A stretch of DNA of 52,987 bases from Arenimonas malthae CC-JY-1 (GTDB lineage: Bacteria > Pseudomonadota > Gammaproteobacteria > Xanthomonadales > Xanthomonadaceae): the NCBI RefSeq assembly GCF_000747075.1, contig NZ_AVCH01000213.1, positions 1 through 52,987 on the forward strand, read 5' to 3'. Shown here piece by piece: positions 11,253-19,234 of this stretch (its first letter is position 1; each line of letters begins with the position of its first letter). The position numbers were made by a program, and so were the translations under genes. Under the pieces are notes generated by a model. It did not search any database. It saw nothing but the letters and a program-made list of their open reading frames with translations, and was not told where the DNA came from.

Positions 11253-12043
11253 ATTCCTGGCTGCTCATCGCGGTCATCTGGGCCGGCTCGGCGCTGGTGA
11301 TGGCGGCGCTGTGGGCCTTCTCGATGCGCGTGCGCAACGTCGGCTTCGTCGACGTGGGCTGGGCGGGGCTGATGGCGCTGGCGGCGCTGCTGGTGGGCGC
11401 GCTGGGCGAAGGCTCGCCGATGTCGCGCAGCCTGGTGGCGATGTTCGGCAGCGTCTGGGGCGCACGCCTGTGCCTGCACCTGCTGCACCGGGTGCTCAAC
11501 GAGGAAGAGGACGGGCGCTACCAGGCCCTGCGCGCCGCCTGGGGCGGCAGCCCGTCGAAGTTCTTCTGGTTCTTCCAGGGCCAGGCGCTGGTGGTGGCCC
11601 TGTTCGCCCTGCCCTTCGTGGCGGCGGCGCAGAACCCCAGCTTCCACTCGGGCCTGTGCACGGTGCTGGCCATCGTGGTGTGGCTGGGCGCGATGGTGGG
11701 CGAAGGCGTGGCCGACCGGCAACTGACCCGCTTCCGCGCCGACCCGGCCAATCGCGGCCAGACCTGCCGCACGGGCCTGTGGGCCTGGTCGCGGCACCCG
11801 AATTATTTCTTCGAATGGCTGCACTGGTTCAGCTACGTGCTGCTGGCCGTTGGCGGCGGCCTGTTCTGGCTCAGCCTGGTCGGCCCGGTGCTGATGTTCG
11901 CCTTCCTGTACCGGGTGAGCGGCATCCCCTGGACCGAGGCGCAGGCCTTGCGCAGCCGCGGCGAGGACTACCGCCGCTACCAGCAGGAAACCAGCGCCTT
12001 CTTCCCGTGGCCGCCGCGCCGCGCTCCCCGTTCCCCGGAGTAA
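11249..12043 (+). CDS. DUF1295 (steroid-reductase/ICMT-fold) membrane protein
   Basis: 264 aa with about six hydrophobic helices. The C-terminal signature GLWAWSRHPNYFFEWLHW, followed by an amphipathic tail with RSRGEDYRRYQQETSAFFPW, is typical of DUF1295 and of the steroid 5-alpha-reductase/isoprenylcysteine methyltransferase fold, in which this region binds NADPH or SAM. It may reduce a double bond or methylate a lipid; I cannot tell which. It is coupled to the DUF2878 gene by a 4-bp overlap and lies 4 bp before the second methylase. Confidence 0.8.
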   Translation: MNSWLLIAVIWAGSALVMAALWAFSMRVRNVGFVDVGWAGLMALAALLVGALGEGSPMSRSLVAMFGSVWGARLCLHLLHRVLNEEEDGRYQALRAAWGGSPSKFFWFFQGQALVVALFALPFVAAAQNPSFHSGLCTVLAIVVWLGAMVGEGVADRQLTRFRADPANRGQTCRTGLWAWSRHPNYFFEWLHWFSYVLLAVGGGLFWLSLVGPVLMFAFLYRVSGIPWTEAQALRSRGEDYRRYQQETSAFFPWPPRRAPRSPE

Positions 12044-12047
12044 GCGA

Positions 12048-13082
12048 ATGTCCCTGATCGACCTGTGCGAGCGCGGGCTCGTGCCCGACGCACTCACCCG
12101 CCTCGGCATCCGCCGCCTCTGCGCCCAGCGCCTGCGCGAGGAAGGCGCGGGTGACCTGGCAATGGCCGATGCCCGCTTCCGCGAGCTGCTGGAAGAACTG
12201 CGCCGCAGCCCCATCGCCATCGAAACCGACGCGGCCAACGAGCAGCACTACGAAGTGCCGGCGCGCTTCTTCGAACTGTGCCTGGGACGGCGCCTGAAGT
12301 ATTCGAGCGCCTTCTACCGCACCGGCGACGAAAGCCTGGACGACGCCGAGGACGCCATGCTGGCGCTCTACGGCGAGCGCGCGGAACTGGCCGACGGCCA
12401 GCGCATCCTCGAGCTCGGCTGCGGCTGGGGTTCGCTGACGCTGTGGATGGCCGAGCGTTTCCCGAACGCCCGCATCACCGGCGTGTCGAACTCACGCAGC
12501 CAGCGCGAGCACATCCTGGCGCAGGCAGCCCGGCGCGGCCTGGGCAACGTCGAGATCCTGACCCGCGACGTCAACCGGCTCGAGCTGCCGGCCGGCGAAT
12601 TCGACCGCGTGGTGTCGATCGAGATGTTCGAGCACATGCGCAACTACCGGCACCTGCTGGGCAACGTCGCCGGCTGGCTGAAGCCGGGCGGCAAGCTGTT
12701 CGTGCACATCTTCGCCCACCGCAGCCTGATGTACCCCTTCCTCACCGAGGGCGAGGACAACTGGATGGGCCGGTACTTCTTCACCGGCGGCCTGATGCCC
12801 TCGGCCGACACGCTGCTGCACTTCCAGGAGCACCTGGCGATCGAGCAGCGCTGGCTGCTGCCGGGCACGCACTACGAGCGCACGGCCAACCACTGGCTCG
12901 AAAACCAGGATCGCAACCGCGCCGAGGTGCTGCAGGTGCTGTCGGCCGCTTATGGCGCGGCAAAAGCCGAGCGCTGGCACCAGCGCTGGCGGATGTTCTG
13001 GATGGCGTGCGCGGAGCTCTTCGGCTATGCCGGGGGCAACGAGTGGCTCGTCGCCCACTACCGCTTCAGCAAGCCTGCGTAG
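12048..13082 (+). CDS. CFA-synthase-like SAM methyltransferase (short form)
   Basis: 344 aa, last gene of the operon. The SAM motif ILELGCGWGSLTLWMA is at about residues 120-135, preceded by NEQHYEVPARFFELCLGRRLKYSSAFY, the mycolate/CFA-family substrate loop. Compared with the 426-aa methylase three genes upstream it lacks roughly 80 N-terminal residues and differs in the glycine motif (GCGWGS versus GTGWGG), so it is a divergent paralogue and not a recent duplicate. A different acyl or lipid substrate is likely. Its last 17 bp overlap the convergent secreted-protein gene. Confidence 0.85.
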   Translation: MSLIDLCERGLVPDALTRLGIRRLCAQRLREEGAGDLAMADARFRELLEELRRSPIAIETDAANEQHYEVPARFFELCLGRRLKYSSAFYRTGDESLDDAEDAMLALYGERAELADGQRILELGCGWGSLTLWMAERFPNARITGVSNSRSQREHILAQAARRGLGNVEILTRDVNRLELPAGEFDRVVSIEMFEHMRNYRHLLGNVAGWLKPGGKLFVHIFAHRSLMYPFLTEGEDNWMGRYFFTGGLMPSADTLLHFQEHLAIEQRWLLPGTHYERTANHWLENQDRNRAEVLQVLSAAYGAAKAERWHQRWRMFWMACAELFGYAGGNEWLVAHYRFSKPA

Positions 13083-13545
13083 CGCTGGCCTGGCAGCCCG
13101 CCTTGGCGGTGGCCGGCGCGGCGGCAGCCGGTGCCGGCGCATCGGCCGCGGTCGCCGGCTTGCCGGTGGCGACGCGGATGCCCTTGGCCTTCATCCAGGC
13201 ATCGAACTCTTCCGCGGTCATGCGGCGGCCGTTCTGGTTCATGTCGAAGCGCCAGGGCGTGTTGTCGTGCTGGGTCTTGGGCACGTAGCCGCTGTTGGAG
13301 GCCGTGGCGGCCGCCGGGCGGGCCGCGGCGGGCGCAGCCGGCGCCGGGGTGGCGGGCCGGCGCAGGCGCTCGACGAACGACAGCGCATCCACCCGCAGGC
13401 AACTGGCGGCGGCGGGCGCGCGCAGCATTTCCGGGGCCGGCACCGTGTCGGGCAGCGGCGCCAGCGAGGACGTTTCGCAGGGCGCGCCGGCGGCGAGCGC
13501 GAGCGCGGGGAACAGCAGCGGGGCCAGGAGCAGTTTGCGGATCAT
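13066..13545 (-). CDS. Small secreted Ala/Pro-rich protein of unknown function
   Basis: 159 aa with a signal peptide (MIRKLLLAPLLFPALALAAG). An Ala/Pro-rich linker (about 63-80) separates a short N-terminal part from a conserved-looking segment DNTPWRFDMNQNGRRMTAEEFDAWMKAKGIRVA, then a second Ala/Pro/Thr tail. Four cysteines (two near the N-terminus, two near the end) could form disulphides in the periplasm. DMNQNGRRMTAEEF weakly resembles an EF-hand-like loop, but too little for a call. The start lacks a good ribosome site; the 3' end overlaps the convergent methylase by 17 bp. I do not recognise the family. Confidence 0.55.
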   Translation of the reverse strand: MIRKLLLAPLLFPALALAAGAPCETSSLAPLPDTVPAPEMLRAPAAASCLRVDALSFVERLRRPATPAPAAPAAARPAAATASNSGYVPKTQHDNTPWRFDMNQNGRRMTAEEFDAWMKAKGIRVATGKPATAADAPAPAAAAPATAKAGCQASATQAC

Positions 13546-13631
13546 CGGACACCAGGGGACCGGTAGGCTGCGGAAAGCTTAGGCCCGGGCAACGCGGCGC
13601 GCAATCGAAGAAAACTGAACCCCCGGAAAGA

Positions 13632-13658
13632 CGAAGCCCGGCGCGAGGCCGGGCTTCG
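13632..13658 (-). terminator. Original ompA terminator, now downstream of the group II intron
   Basis: Perfect 11-bp stem (13632-13642 with 13648-13658) and 5-base loop; on the minus strand it is followed by TCTTT. It lies about 20 bases into the 3' exon of the group II intron, so before insertion it would have stood about 20 bp after the ompA stop codon. This makes it the natural ompA terminator. Confidence 0.75.
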
Positions 13659-13680
13659 GGTGTTGCTTGCAGCGAACGCC

Positions 13681-13720
13681 GTCGGGTGGGAGGGGGCCGT
13701 TGCCGGCCCCCTCCCCCCTA
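13681..13720 (-). ncRNA. Group II intron domain VI with branch-point adenosine
   Basis: Long G+C hairpin: 12 uninterrupted pairs, a GCAA loop, then an unpaired A at 13687 (T on the plus strand) followed by three more pairs. The A is 7 nt from the 3' end, the canonical place for the lariat nucleophile. Confidence 0.85.
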
Positions 13721-13721
13721 A

Positions 13722-13755
13722 GAACCGTGCGTGCGGTTTTCACTGCACACGGCTC
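13722..13755 (-). ncRNA. Group II intron domain V (catalytic core)
   Basis: Exactly 34 nt, as expected. The minus strand starts GAGCCGTGTGC with the catalytic AGC triad, has a GAAA-type tetraloop, and ends GCACGCACGGTTC, which pairs back with the start. It begins 10 nt after the maturase stop codon. Confidence 0.92.
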
Positions 13756-13764
13756 AAGCCCTGG

Positions 13765-15456
13765 CTAGGGCTTCACAACGGTGATACCCAAAGCGTGAAC
13801 CTGAACGTGACAGCTGGGGTGTAACAGGACTCGGTTGGAGAGGAGGTCGGAACCTCCGGCCACCCGCGGCACGATGTGATGATCGTGCCAGCCTGACTCT
13901 GCGGTGATGGGCTGCCAGCAGTGTGCGCACTTGCCCTGTTGGGACAGAAACAGGCTCGCCCATTGCTTGCGGTGCGCGCGGGACCGGACCATGCGGTCCT
14001 GCCGCCGCTTCTCGCCGTATTGTTCGAACGCGGGATCGAACGGGTTGTATTCCGCCCTCACCTTCACGTGTCGCACTATCGGCGTGTCGGCAAGCCGGTA
14101 GAGCTCCAACAGCGGCTCTTCCGCCCCCATTTCTTCACGGCGTGCCGCGAATACCCAGTTGCGGGTCGCGTTGGTGTGGAAATACCTCTCCCGCACCCAC
14201 CTCGAACCTTTGTTGTTGTGGCGTCGCCGTGCCCACCGCCACAGAGCCCCAAACACCAGGGCATCCATGCGGTTGAGCGTCTGCTTGGCCACAACGGGGT
14301 GGTGGTAATTCGCCCACCCCCTGAGCATCGGGTTCAGCATCTTGATCAGCATTTCCTGCCTGACCGTCTTATGGTCGCTGATGACTCCCTTTACCTTGCG
14401 ATAGAACGTCGAAACGTTCTTCTTGCTCGGCTTGATCAGGAGCTTCCCGTTGTACTTGCGGAAGTTCCAGCCAAGGAAGTCAAAACCAGCATCGATGTGC
14501 GTCACGCGGGTCTTCTCCGCCGACAATTCCAGACCCCGGGTGGCGAGGAACTTCTCCACCCATGGCCGGACCGTGTTCACGAGCACCTCTTGCGAGGAAC
14601 CCGTAACCACGAAATCGTCGGCGTACCTGATGACGTTTATCTTTGCCTGCTGGGCCTTCGTGTAACCCAAGGTCGCGTACACATGCTCCTTGAGGCCACC
14701 CTCTAGCCCATCCAACGCCATATTCGCCAAGGTTGGCGAAATGATGCCGCCCTGCGGTGTCCCCTCCTCCGTCGGTTCGTACTGACCCCGGTAGAGGATG
14801 CCGGCCTTCAACCACTTGCGCAGGATCCCCGCGTCCATAGGGACGTTGGTCACCAGCCAGTCGTGATTGATATGGTCAAAGCAACCCTTGATGTCCGCTT
14901 CCAGCACCCAGCCCGGCGAATATTTCTTCGCCAGGCAGATGAAGTTCTGCGCCATGGCGTCATGCGTTGAACGACCTTTCCGAAAGCCGAAGCTGTTCGG
15001 GTCGCCCTTGCATTCCGCCACCGGTTCCAATGCCAGCAGATGAAGCGCCTGCATGGCTCGATCCCGCATCGTGGGTATGCCCAGCGGGCGTTCCTTCCCG
15101 TTGGATTTCGGGATAAAGACGCGCCGCAATGGCAGGGGTTTATAGCCGCGACGATGCAAGCCTGACAGCGCTTCCCATCGTTGCTGCGGTTCGGTCCAAA
15201 GCACACGGTCGACTCCGGCCGTGCGCTTGCCTTGGTTTTCCGTCACTCGCCGAACGGCCAACATCTTGGCCGTCAGCGAGCGGGTCAGCATCCGTTGCAG
15301 GGCTTTCACCCTGCGCCAGTCGCCTTCCTGTGTCGCCTTCGCGATTCGTATCTGCATACCCCGGACAGTCCGGTGGACGTGATGCCAGTCAATGCTCATC
15401 CAGTCCTGCGGCCCGCCGGAGGGCGCAGATCCAACCTTGCAGTTGGACTCTTTCAT
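13765..15456 (-). CDS. ltrA: Group II intron reverse transcriptase/maturase with HNH endonuclease domain
   Basis: 563 aa. The N-terminal RT0-like region (about 20-90, with LAVRRVTENQGKRTAGVD) is followed by RT blocks: FIPKSNGKERPLGIPTMRDR, NSFGFRKGRSTHDA, ADIKGCFDHI, GTPQGGIISP and the catalytic YADD at 278-281. A maturase (X) domain follows, MLRGWANYHHPV, then an HNH endonuclease (CAHC at 510-513, HDHHIVPR, HPSCH) that should nick the second strand during retrohoming. I prefer the ATG at 15456 because GAGGAG lies 6 bases before it; the ATG at 15486 is an in-frame alternative. No frameshift is visible, so the protein appears functional. N-terminal and HNH features suggest a chloroplast-like or class B lineage. 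Confidence 0.95.
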   Translation of the reverse strand: MKESNCKVGSAPSGGPQDWMSIDWHHVHRTVRGMQIRIAKATQEGDWRRVKALQRMLTRSLTAKMLAVRRVTENQGKRTAGVDRVLWTEPQQRWEALSGLHRRGYKPLPLRRVFIPKSNGKERPLGIPTMRDRAMQALHLLALEPVAECKGDPNSFGFRKGRSTHDAMAQNFICLAKKYSPGWVLEADIKGCFDHINHDWLVTNVPMDAGILRKWLKAGILYRGQYEPTEEGTPQGGIISPTLANMALDGLEGGLKEHVYATLGYTKAQQAKINVIRYADDFVVTGSSQEVLVNTVRPWVEKFLATRGLELSAEKTRVTHIDAGFDFLGWNFRKYNGKLLIKPSKKNVSTFYRKVKGVISDHKTVRQEMLIKMLNPMLRGWANYHHPVVAKQTLNRMDALVFGALWRWARRRHNNKGSRWVRERYFHTNATRNWVFAARREEMGAEEPLLELYRLADTPIVRHVKVRAEYNPFDPAFEQYGEKRRQDRMVRSRAHRKQWASLFLSQQGKCAHCWQPITAESGWHDHHIVPRVAGGSDLLSNRVLLHPSCHVQVHALGITVVKP

Positions 15457-15833
15457 GCTGCTCTCCTCAGTGTTGGTTGACCCCATGAGGACGCAGTAAC
15501 CCCGTAGGGGACTGTTGTCCCCATGCGGGTAGGTTCGATGCCGCCAAGAGGCGCGGCATCCACGTTGCGGGTGTCAGCAGATCGCCATCGCGATCCAGAA
15601 CCACGCGGAAGTGGGCGTACTCTCGTACCAGCGTGATGTTTCAACGCCTATGCCGACGATTACCGCCGGCCATTCGCTTTCTCCGCGATCCCTGTCCCAC
15701 GCATCCAACAGCGTTCCTTGCGGTTCGCCTGCCACGAGGGCGGATGGATGGGGTTGCCACGTTCCCGTGATGTCACACGACCGGGTGAGGGTCTGTCTGT
15801 TCGCCGGTGAGCCTGATTAGCGACGTGCCCCGA

Positions 15834-15839
15834 AACTAA
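15834..15839 (-). other. Intron EBS1 (exon-binding site 1)
   Basis: Minus-strand TTAGTT within domain I is complementary to AACTAA, the last six exon bases before the 5' splice site, and a G-U pair can extend it to seven. This is the pairing that selects the insertion target. Confidence 0.65.
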
Positions 15840-15900
15840 AGCGGGACAGCTGCTCACATACCGTTTTGGTCGATGCCTTAACCAGCAGCGTTGGCACCTT

Positions 15901-15905
15901 CGTCC
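15901..15905 (-). other. Candidate intron EBS2
   Basis: Minus-strand GGACG pairs with CGTCC at 16437-16441 in the 5' exon, at the usual IBS2 distance. It lies about 62 nt upstream of EBS1 in the RNA, a usual arrangement. Five pairs only, so less certain than EBS1. Confidence 0.45.
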
Positions 15906-16428
15906 TAACGGCGTTTATAGACAGTTCTCTGTTCGATACCCATACCGGTCAGCCTAGCTCCCGAACCGTAGTGCTGCTCACAGTTCCACGCACCACCCTC
16001 GCGGGTTGCGCGCTCCTGGCCATGCAGGGGGCTTCATTGTCGGAAAGGCTTCGCACGAAACCGTTGCCGGTTACGCACGCTTTCCTAGGCTACCGCTAGT
16101 CGCATAGCGGGCTCGCTACCGTGCTTTGGGCACGATTGAGCAATGACATCACGGACACGCAATCTGCGCGCCTGAAAAGGTTCTCTCCCCGTTGCGGGAA
16201 GAGCACACCGTCTGCCCTCGAGGCGAGGACTCCGGTCATCGTTGCGATGAGCGGCAGAGCATGGGAGTACAGACGCACCCCACCCTCTCCGCTTTGCGCG
16301 AAGACCCGGGAGGGTAGTGCCCTCCCGGGCTCCGTTTGGTTTCGCGGGCCTCCGAAGAGGCCCGCACTTGCTTGGGTGTCTCGGAAAAGCCGAGTCTTTT
16401 CAGTGCTTTACGATTGCTCGTGTCGCAC

Positions 16429-16434
16429 TTAGTT
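16429..16434 (-). other. IBS1 target at the ompA 3' end, including the stop codon
   Basis: Minus-strand AACTAA is the last sense codon (Asn) and stop codon of the ompA-family gene and pairs fully with EBS1. The intron therefore recognises a site whose second half is a stop codon. Confidence 0.65.
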
Positions 16435-17496
16435 CTGGACGTTCAGCTCGGTGCGGCGGTTGCGCGCACGGCCTTCGCTGGTGTCGTTGGTGTCGATCGG
16501 ACGGCTCTCGCCGAAGCCGTTCGGACCCACCAGGCGGCCGGCGTCGATGCCCTTGCCGATCAGGAAGTCGTAAACGGCCTTGGCGCGGCGCTCCGACAGA
16601 CCCTGGTTGTACTGCTCGGTACCGACGGAGTCGGTGTGGCCGGCGACTTCAACCTTGAGCTGCGGGTACTTCTGCAGGATCGACACGGCCTCGTCGAGGA
16701 TCGCCACGGCGTCCGGACGCAGGGTGGACTTGTCGAAGTCGAAGTTCACGCCCTTCAGGTCGATGGTCAGCGGGACCGGGCAACCGTCCGGACCAATGGC
16801 CTGGCCGGCAACCGAGCCCGGGCACTTGTCGTCGCAGTTGTTGACGCCGTCGCCGTCGTCATCGAGGTCGGCGCAGGTCTTCTCGACCGGGGCCGGGGCT
16901 TCCGGAACGACAGGGGCCGGCAGGTCGCCGAGCTTCACGAGCACGCTCATGGAGGCCAGGATGTCGCCGAAGGAGTTGGAGTTCGGGGCCACGACCGAGG
17001 TGTCGTCGAAGGCAAAGCGGCCGGTCAGCTCGCCACGCAGGGCGTAGCGGTCGTAGTCGGCCTGGATGCCGGCGCCGAGGTTGGCGGCCATGAAGCTGTC
17101 TTCGCGCTGGCCCGGCGAGTTCGGGCTCGGGAAGGCATTGAACTCCTCCTCGGCCTTCTGGACGCCCACGCCCATGCGCACGAACGGCCACCAGTTCTTG
17201 CCTTCGCGCAGGAAGTGGTAGCGGGCGTCGACCGACGCGCCGTACTGGCTGAACCAGAGGTTGCCGTTCTTCGGATTCTGGTAGTTGGCTTCGACGTCGA
17301 CCGACCAGTTCGGGGTGATGAACTTGCCCAGGCCCAGCGCGCCGAACAGCGCGTTGTCGGTGTTGCGGTCATCGTCCTGGAAGTTCTGGCCGACGGTGCC
17401 GGAGACGTACCAGCGATCGTCGAAATCCTGGGCCATCGCGGCCTGCGACATCGACACGGCGCCAAGGAGGGCACAGCAGAGGAGTTTCTTCTTCAT
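16429..17496 (-). CDS. OmpA-family outer-membrane protein with TSP3-like repeat
   Basis: 355 aa from the ATG at 17496, which has GGAG 9 bases upstream and opens a signal peptide (MKKKLLCCALLGAVSMSQAAMA). Residues about 23-195 form an eight-strand-type barrel (WYVSGTVGQNFQDDDRN, WSVDVEANYQ); a Pro/Ala hinge follows, then a calcium-binding thrombospondin-3-like stretch DLDDDGDGVNNCDDKCPG. The C-terminal OmpA domain (about 250-355) carries VNFDFDKSTL, AGHTDSVG with the peptidoglycan-binding Asp, and RNRRTEL with the binding Arg. It should tie the outer membrane to peptidoglycan. The coding sequence is intact; the group II intron begins at the base after its TAA. Confidence 0.92.
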   Translation of the reverse strand: MKKKLLCCALLGAVSMSQAAMAQDFDDRWYVSGTVGQNFQDDDRNTDNALFGALGLGKFITPNWSVDVEANYQNPKNGNLWFSQYGASVDARYHFLREGKNWWPFVRMGVGVQKAEEEFNAFPSPNSPGQREDSFMAANLGAGIQADYDRYALRGELTGRFAFDDTSVVAPNSNSFGDILASMSVLVKLGDLPAPVVPEAPAPVEKTCADLDDDGDGVNNCDDKCPGSVAGQAIGPDGCPVPLTIDLKGVNFDFDKSTLRPDAVAILDEAVSILQKYPQLKVEVAGHTDSVGTEQYNQGLSERRAKAVYDFLIGKGIDAGRLVGPNGFGESRPIDTNDTSEGRARNRRTELNVQN

Positions 17497-17667
17497 GATT
17501 TGCTCCGTATTCAAGGGGAAACAGCTCAAACGGTGCGGACTAAACCTCGTGAGAGGGGCCCCGCCAGAGTCAACCCAGACCATATCGGCCTGAATGTTAA
17601 CGCGAAGCTAACAAATCGGCTGGCGCTTGGCAAGTTGAGGCTTCGCCTCCCCGCCCATTCCGGGCCT

Positions 17668-19116
17668 TCAGAGTGCGAACAGGTCCATGAACCGGTGGAT
17701 GGGGGTGGCTTCGAACCGGGAGGTGTCGCCGGTCAGGGCCAGGACCTGCTGGACCCTCTTGGCCGGCAACTGGCCGGCGATGGCCGCTTCGAACTTGCGC
17801 AGCAGGACCGGCACGCCCTCCCCGCGGCGCTCGCGGTGGCCGATCGGGGCATCCACCGAGACCTTGCCCGTCGAGCTCCCGTCCTTGAAGAAGACCTCGA
17901 CGGCGTTGCCGATGTAGCGCTTCTCCGGGTCCATGTAGTCGCGGGTGAAGCGCGGATCTTCCTTCACCTCCATCTTGCCGCGCAGGGCGTCGATGCGGGG
18001 ATCGACGGCGACGGCGTCGCCGTAGTCCTCGTGGCCGAGGCGGCCGAAGACCAGCGGCACCGCCACCATGTACTGCAGGCAATGGTCGCGGTCGGCCGGG
18101 TTCGACAGCGGCCCGGTCTTGTCGATGATGCGCATCGCCGCTTCCTGGGTTTCGATCACCACGCGATCGACCTGGTCCAGGCGGCCGGCGACCTTGGCGT
18201 GCAGCTGCATGGCGCACTCGACCGCGGTCTGGGCGTGGAATTCGGCCGGGTGGCTGATCTTGAACAGCACGTTTTCCATCACGTAGCTGCCGAAGGTGCG
18301 CTCGAACTCGAAGGGCTTGCCCTTGAACAGCACGTCGGAAAAGCCCCAGGTCTTGGCACTGACCACGCTGGGATAGCCGACGCAGCCCTTCATGGCGTTG
18401 AGCGCATGGGTGACGGCGCGGCGGCAGGCGTCGCCCGCGGCCCAGCCCTTGCGGGGGCCGGCGTTGGGCGCGTGCCGGTAGGCGCGCAGGGAGCCGCCGT
18501 CGGCCCAGCTGTGGCTGACGGCGTTGATGATTTCTTCCTTGCCGCCGCCCAGCATGTGGGTGGCCACGGCGGTCGAGGCCAGGCGCACCAGCAGCACGTG
18601 GTCGAGGCCGACGCGGTTGAAGCTGTTCTTGAGCGCGTAGCAGCCCTGGATCTCGTGCGCCTTGATCGCCCAGGTCAGGATGTCGCGCACGGTGACCGGC
18701 TTGCCGTGTTCACGCTCGGCCTTGCGGCTGAGGTAGTCGCCGACGGCGAGGATGGCGCCCAGGTTGTCGGACGGATGGCCCCACTCGGCGGCGAGCCAGG
18801 TGTCGTTGAAGTCGAGCCAGCGCACCTGCACGCCGATGTTGTAGGCCGCCTGCACCGGGTCGAGCTCGTGGCAGGTGCCGGGCACGCGCACGCCGCCGGG
18901 CAGGTTGGCGCCGGGCACCAGCGGGCCGAGGTGCTTCACGCATTCCGGGTGGCGCATGGCCAGCATCGCGCACGCCAGCGAGTCGAGCAGCATGTAGCGC
19001 GCCGTGGTGTAGGCCTCCGACGAACCGATGTAGTAGTCGGTGACGTAGTTGGCGATGTCGACCATGGACTGGTCGGGCTCGGGGCGCTTGGCGGAGCGGT
19101 GGTCTTGAAGGCTCAT
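17668..19116 (-). CDS. prpD: 2-methylcitrate dehydratase
   Basis: 482 aa (E. coli PrpD 483), MmgE/PrpD family. Motifs include the N-terminal IANYVTDYYIGSSEAYTTARYMLLDSLACA, WLDFNDTWLAAEWGHPSDNLGAILA, and the Ser/Gly-rich core SHSWADGGSLRAYRHAPNAG. It dehydrates 2-methylcitrate to 2-methyl-cis-aconitate, the middle step of the methylcitrate cycle for propionyl-CoA. Its partners prpB and prpC are on the same strand, about 4.5 kb upstream and separated by four unrelated genes. I see no acnD or prpF, which fits the PrpD-type pathway. The 171-bp gap to ompA, and ompA's own upstream region, suggest separate transcription. Confidence 0.94.
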   Translation of the reverse strand: MSLQDHRSAKRPEPDQSMVDIANYVTDYYIGSSEAYTTARYMLLDSLACAMLAMRHPECVKHLGPLVPGANLPGGVRVPGTCHELDPVQAAYNIGVQVRWLDFNDTWLAAEWGHPSDNLGAILAVGDYLSRKAEREHGKPVTVRDILTWAIKAHEIQGCYALKNSFNRVGLDHVLLVRLASTAVATHMLGGGKEEIINAVSHSWADGGSLRAYRHAPNAGPRKGWAAGDACRRAVTHALNAMKGCVGYPSVVSAKTWGFSDVLFKGKPFEFERTFGSYVMENVLFKISHPAEFHAQTAVECAMQLHAKVAGRLDQVDRVVIETQEAAMRIIDKTGPLSNPADRDHCLQYMVAVPLVFGRLGHEDYGDAVAVDPRIDALRGKMEVKEDPRFTRDYMDPEKRYIGNAVEVFFKDGSSTGKVSVDAPIGHRERRGEGVPVLLRKFEAAIAGQLPAKRVQQVLALTGDTSRFEATPIHRFMDLFAL

Positions 19117-19234
19117 CGGCGGGCGGTCCGTGCGTGCGTTGGCGAAGTGGGCTTACTTTGCCAGAAGCAGCGGGGCCCCGCCGGTCCTGGTCCTAAGCCA
19201 GAACGGACAATGGCGCGGCACGCGGCCGTCCCTG

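Larger units (their letters stand above)
13681..16428 (-). mobile_element. Complete group II intron, 2748 bp, inserted directly after the ompA stop codon
   Basis: Seen directly on the minus strand: the 5' end at 16428 begins GTGCGACACGAG (consensus GUGYG); the 3' end at 13681 reads ACCCGAC (consensus AY). A 34-nt domain V and a domain VI with a bulged branch-point A sit next to the 3' end, and a maturase gene occupies domain IV. The first intron base follows the TAA of the ompA-family gene without a gap. The 5' 970 bases (15457-16428) hold ribozyme domains I-III and no gene I would support. The element is less G+C-rich than its neighbours by eye, consistent with acquisition. All parts needed for splicing and retrohoming look intact. 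Confidence 0.93.

Noticed and set aside
13632-13658. Hairpin considered as the terminator of the lipid operon on the plus strand
   Set aside because: There is no T-run on the plus side and it is 550 bp past the operon; its U-rich side faces the minus strand, fitting ompA.
13765-15456. Reverse transcriptase considered as a retron, diversity-generating element or CRISPR-associated RT
   Set aside because: A 34-nt domain V, a domain VI with bulged A, GTGCG/AC ends and a maturase plus HNH domain identify a group II intron.
15487-16428. Short open frames in the 5' part of the intron
   Set aside because: This part forms ribozyme domains I-III; the frames are short, lack ribosome sites and have no recognisable product.
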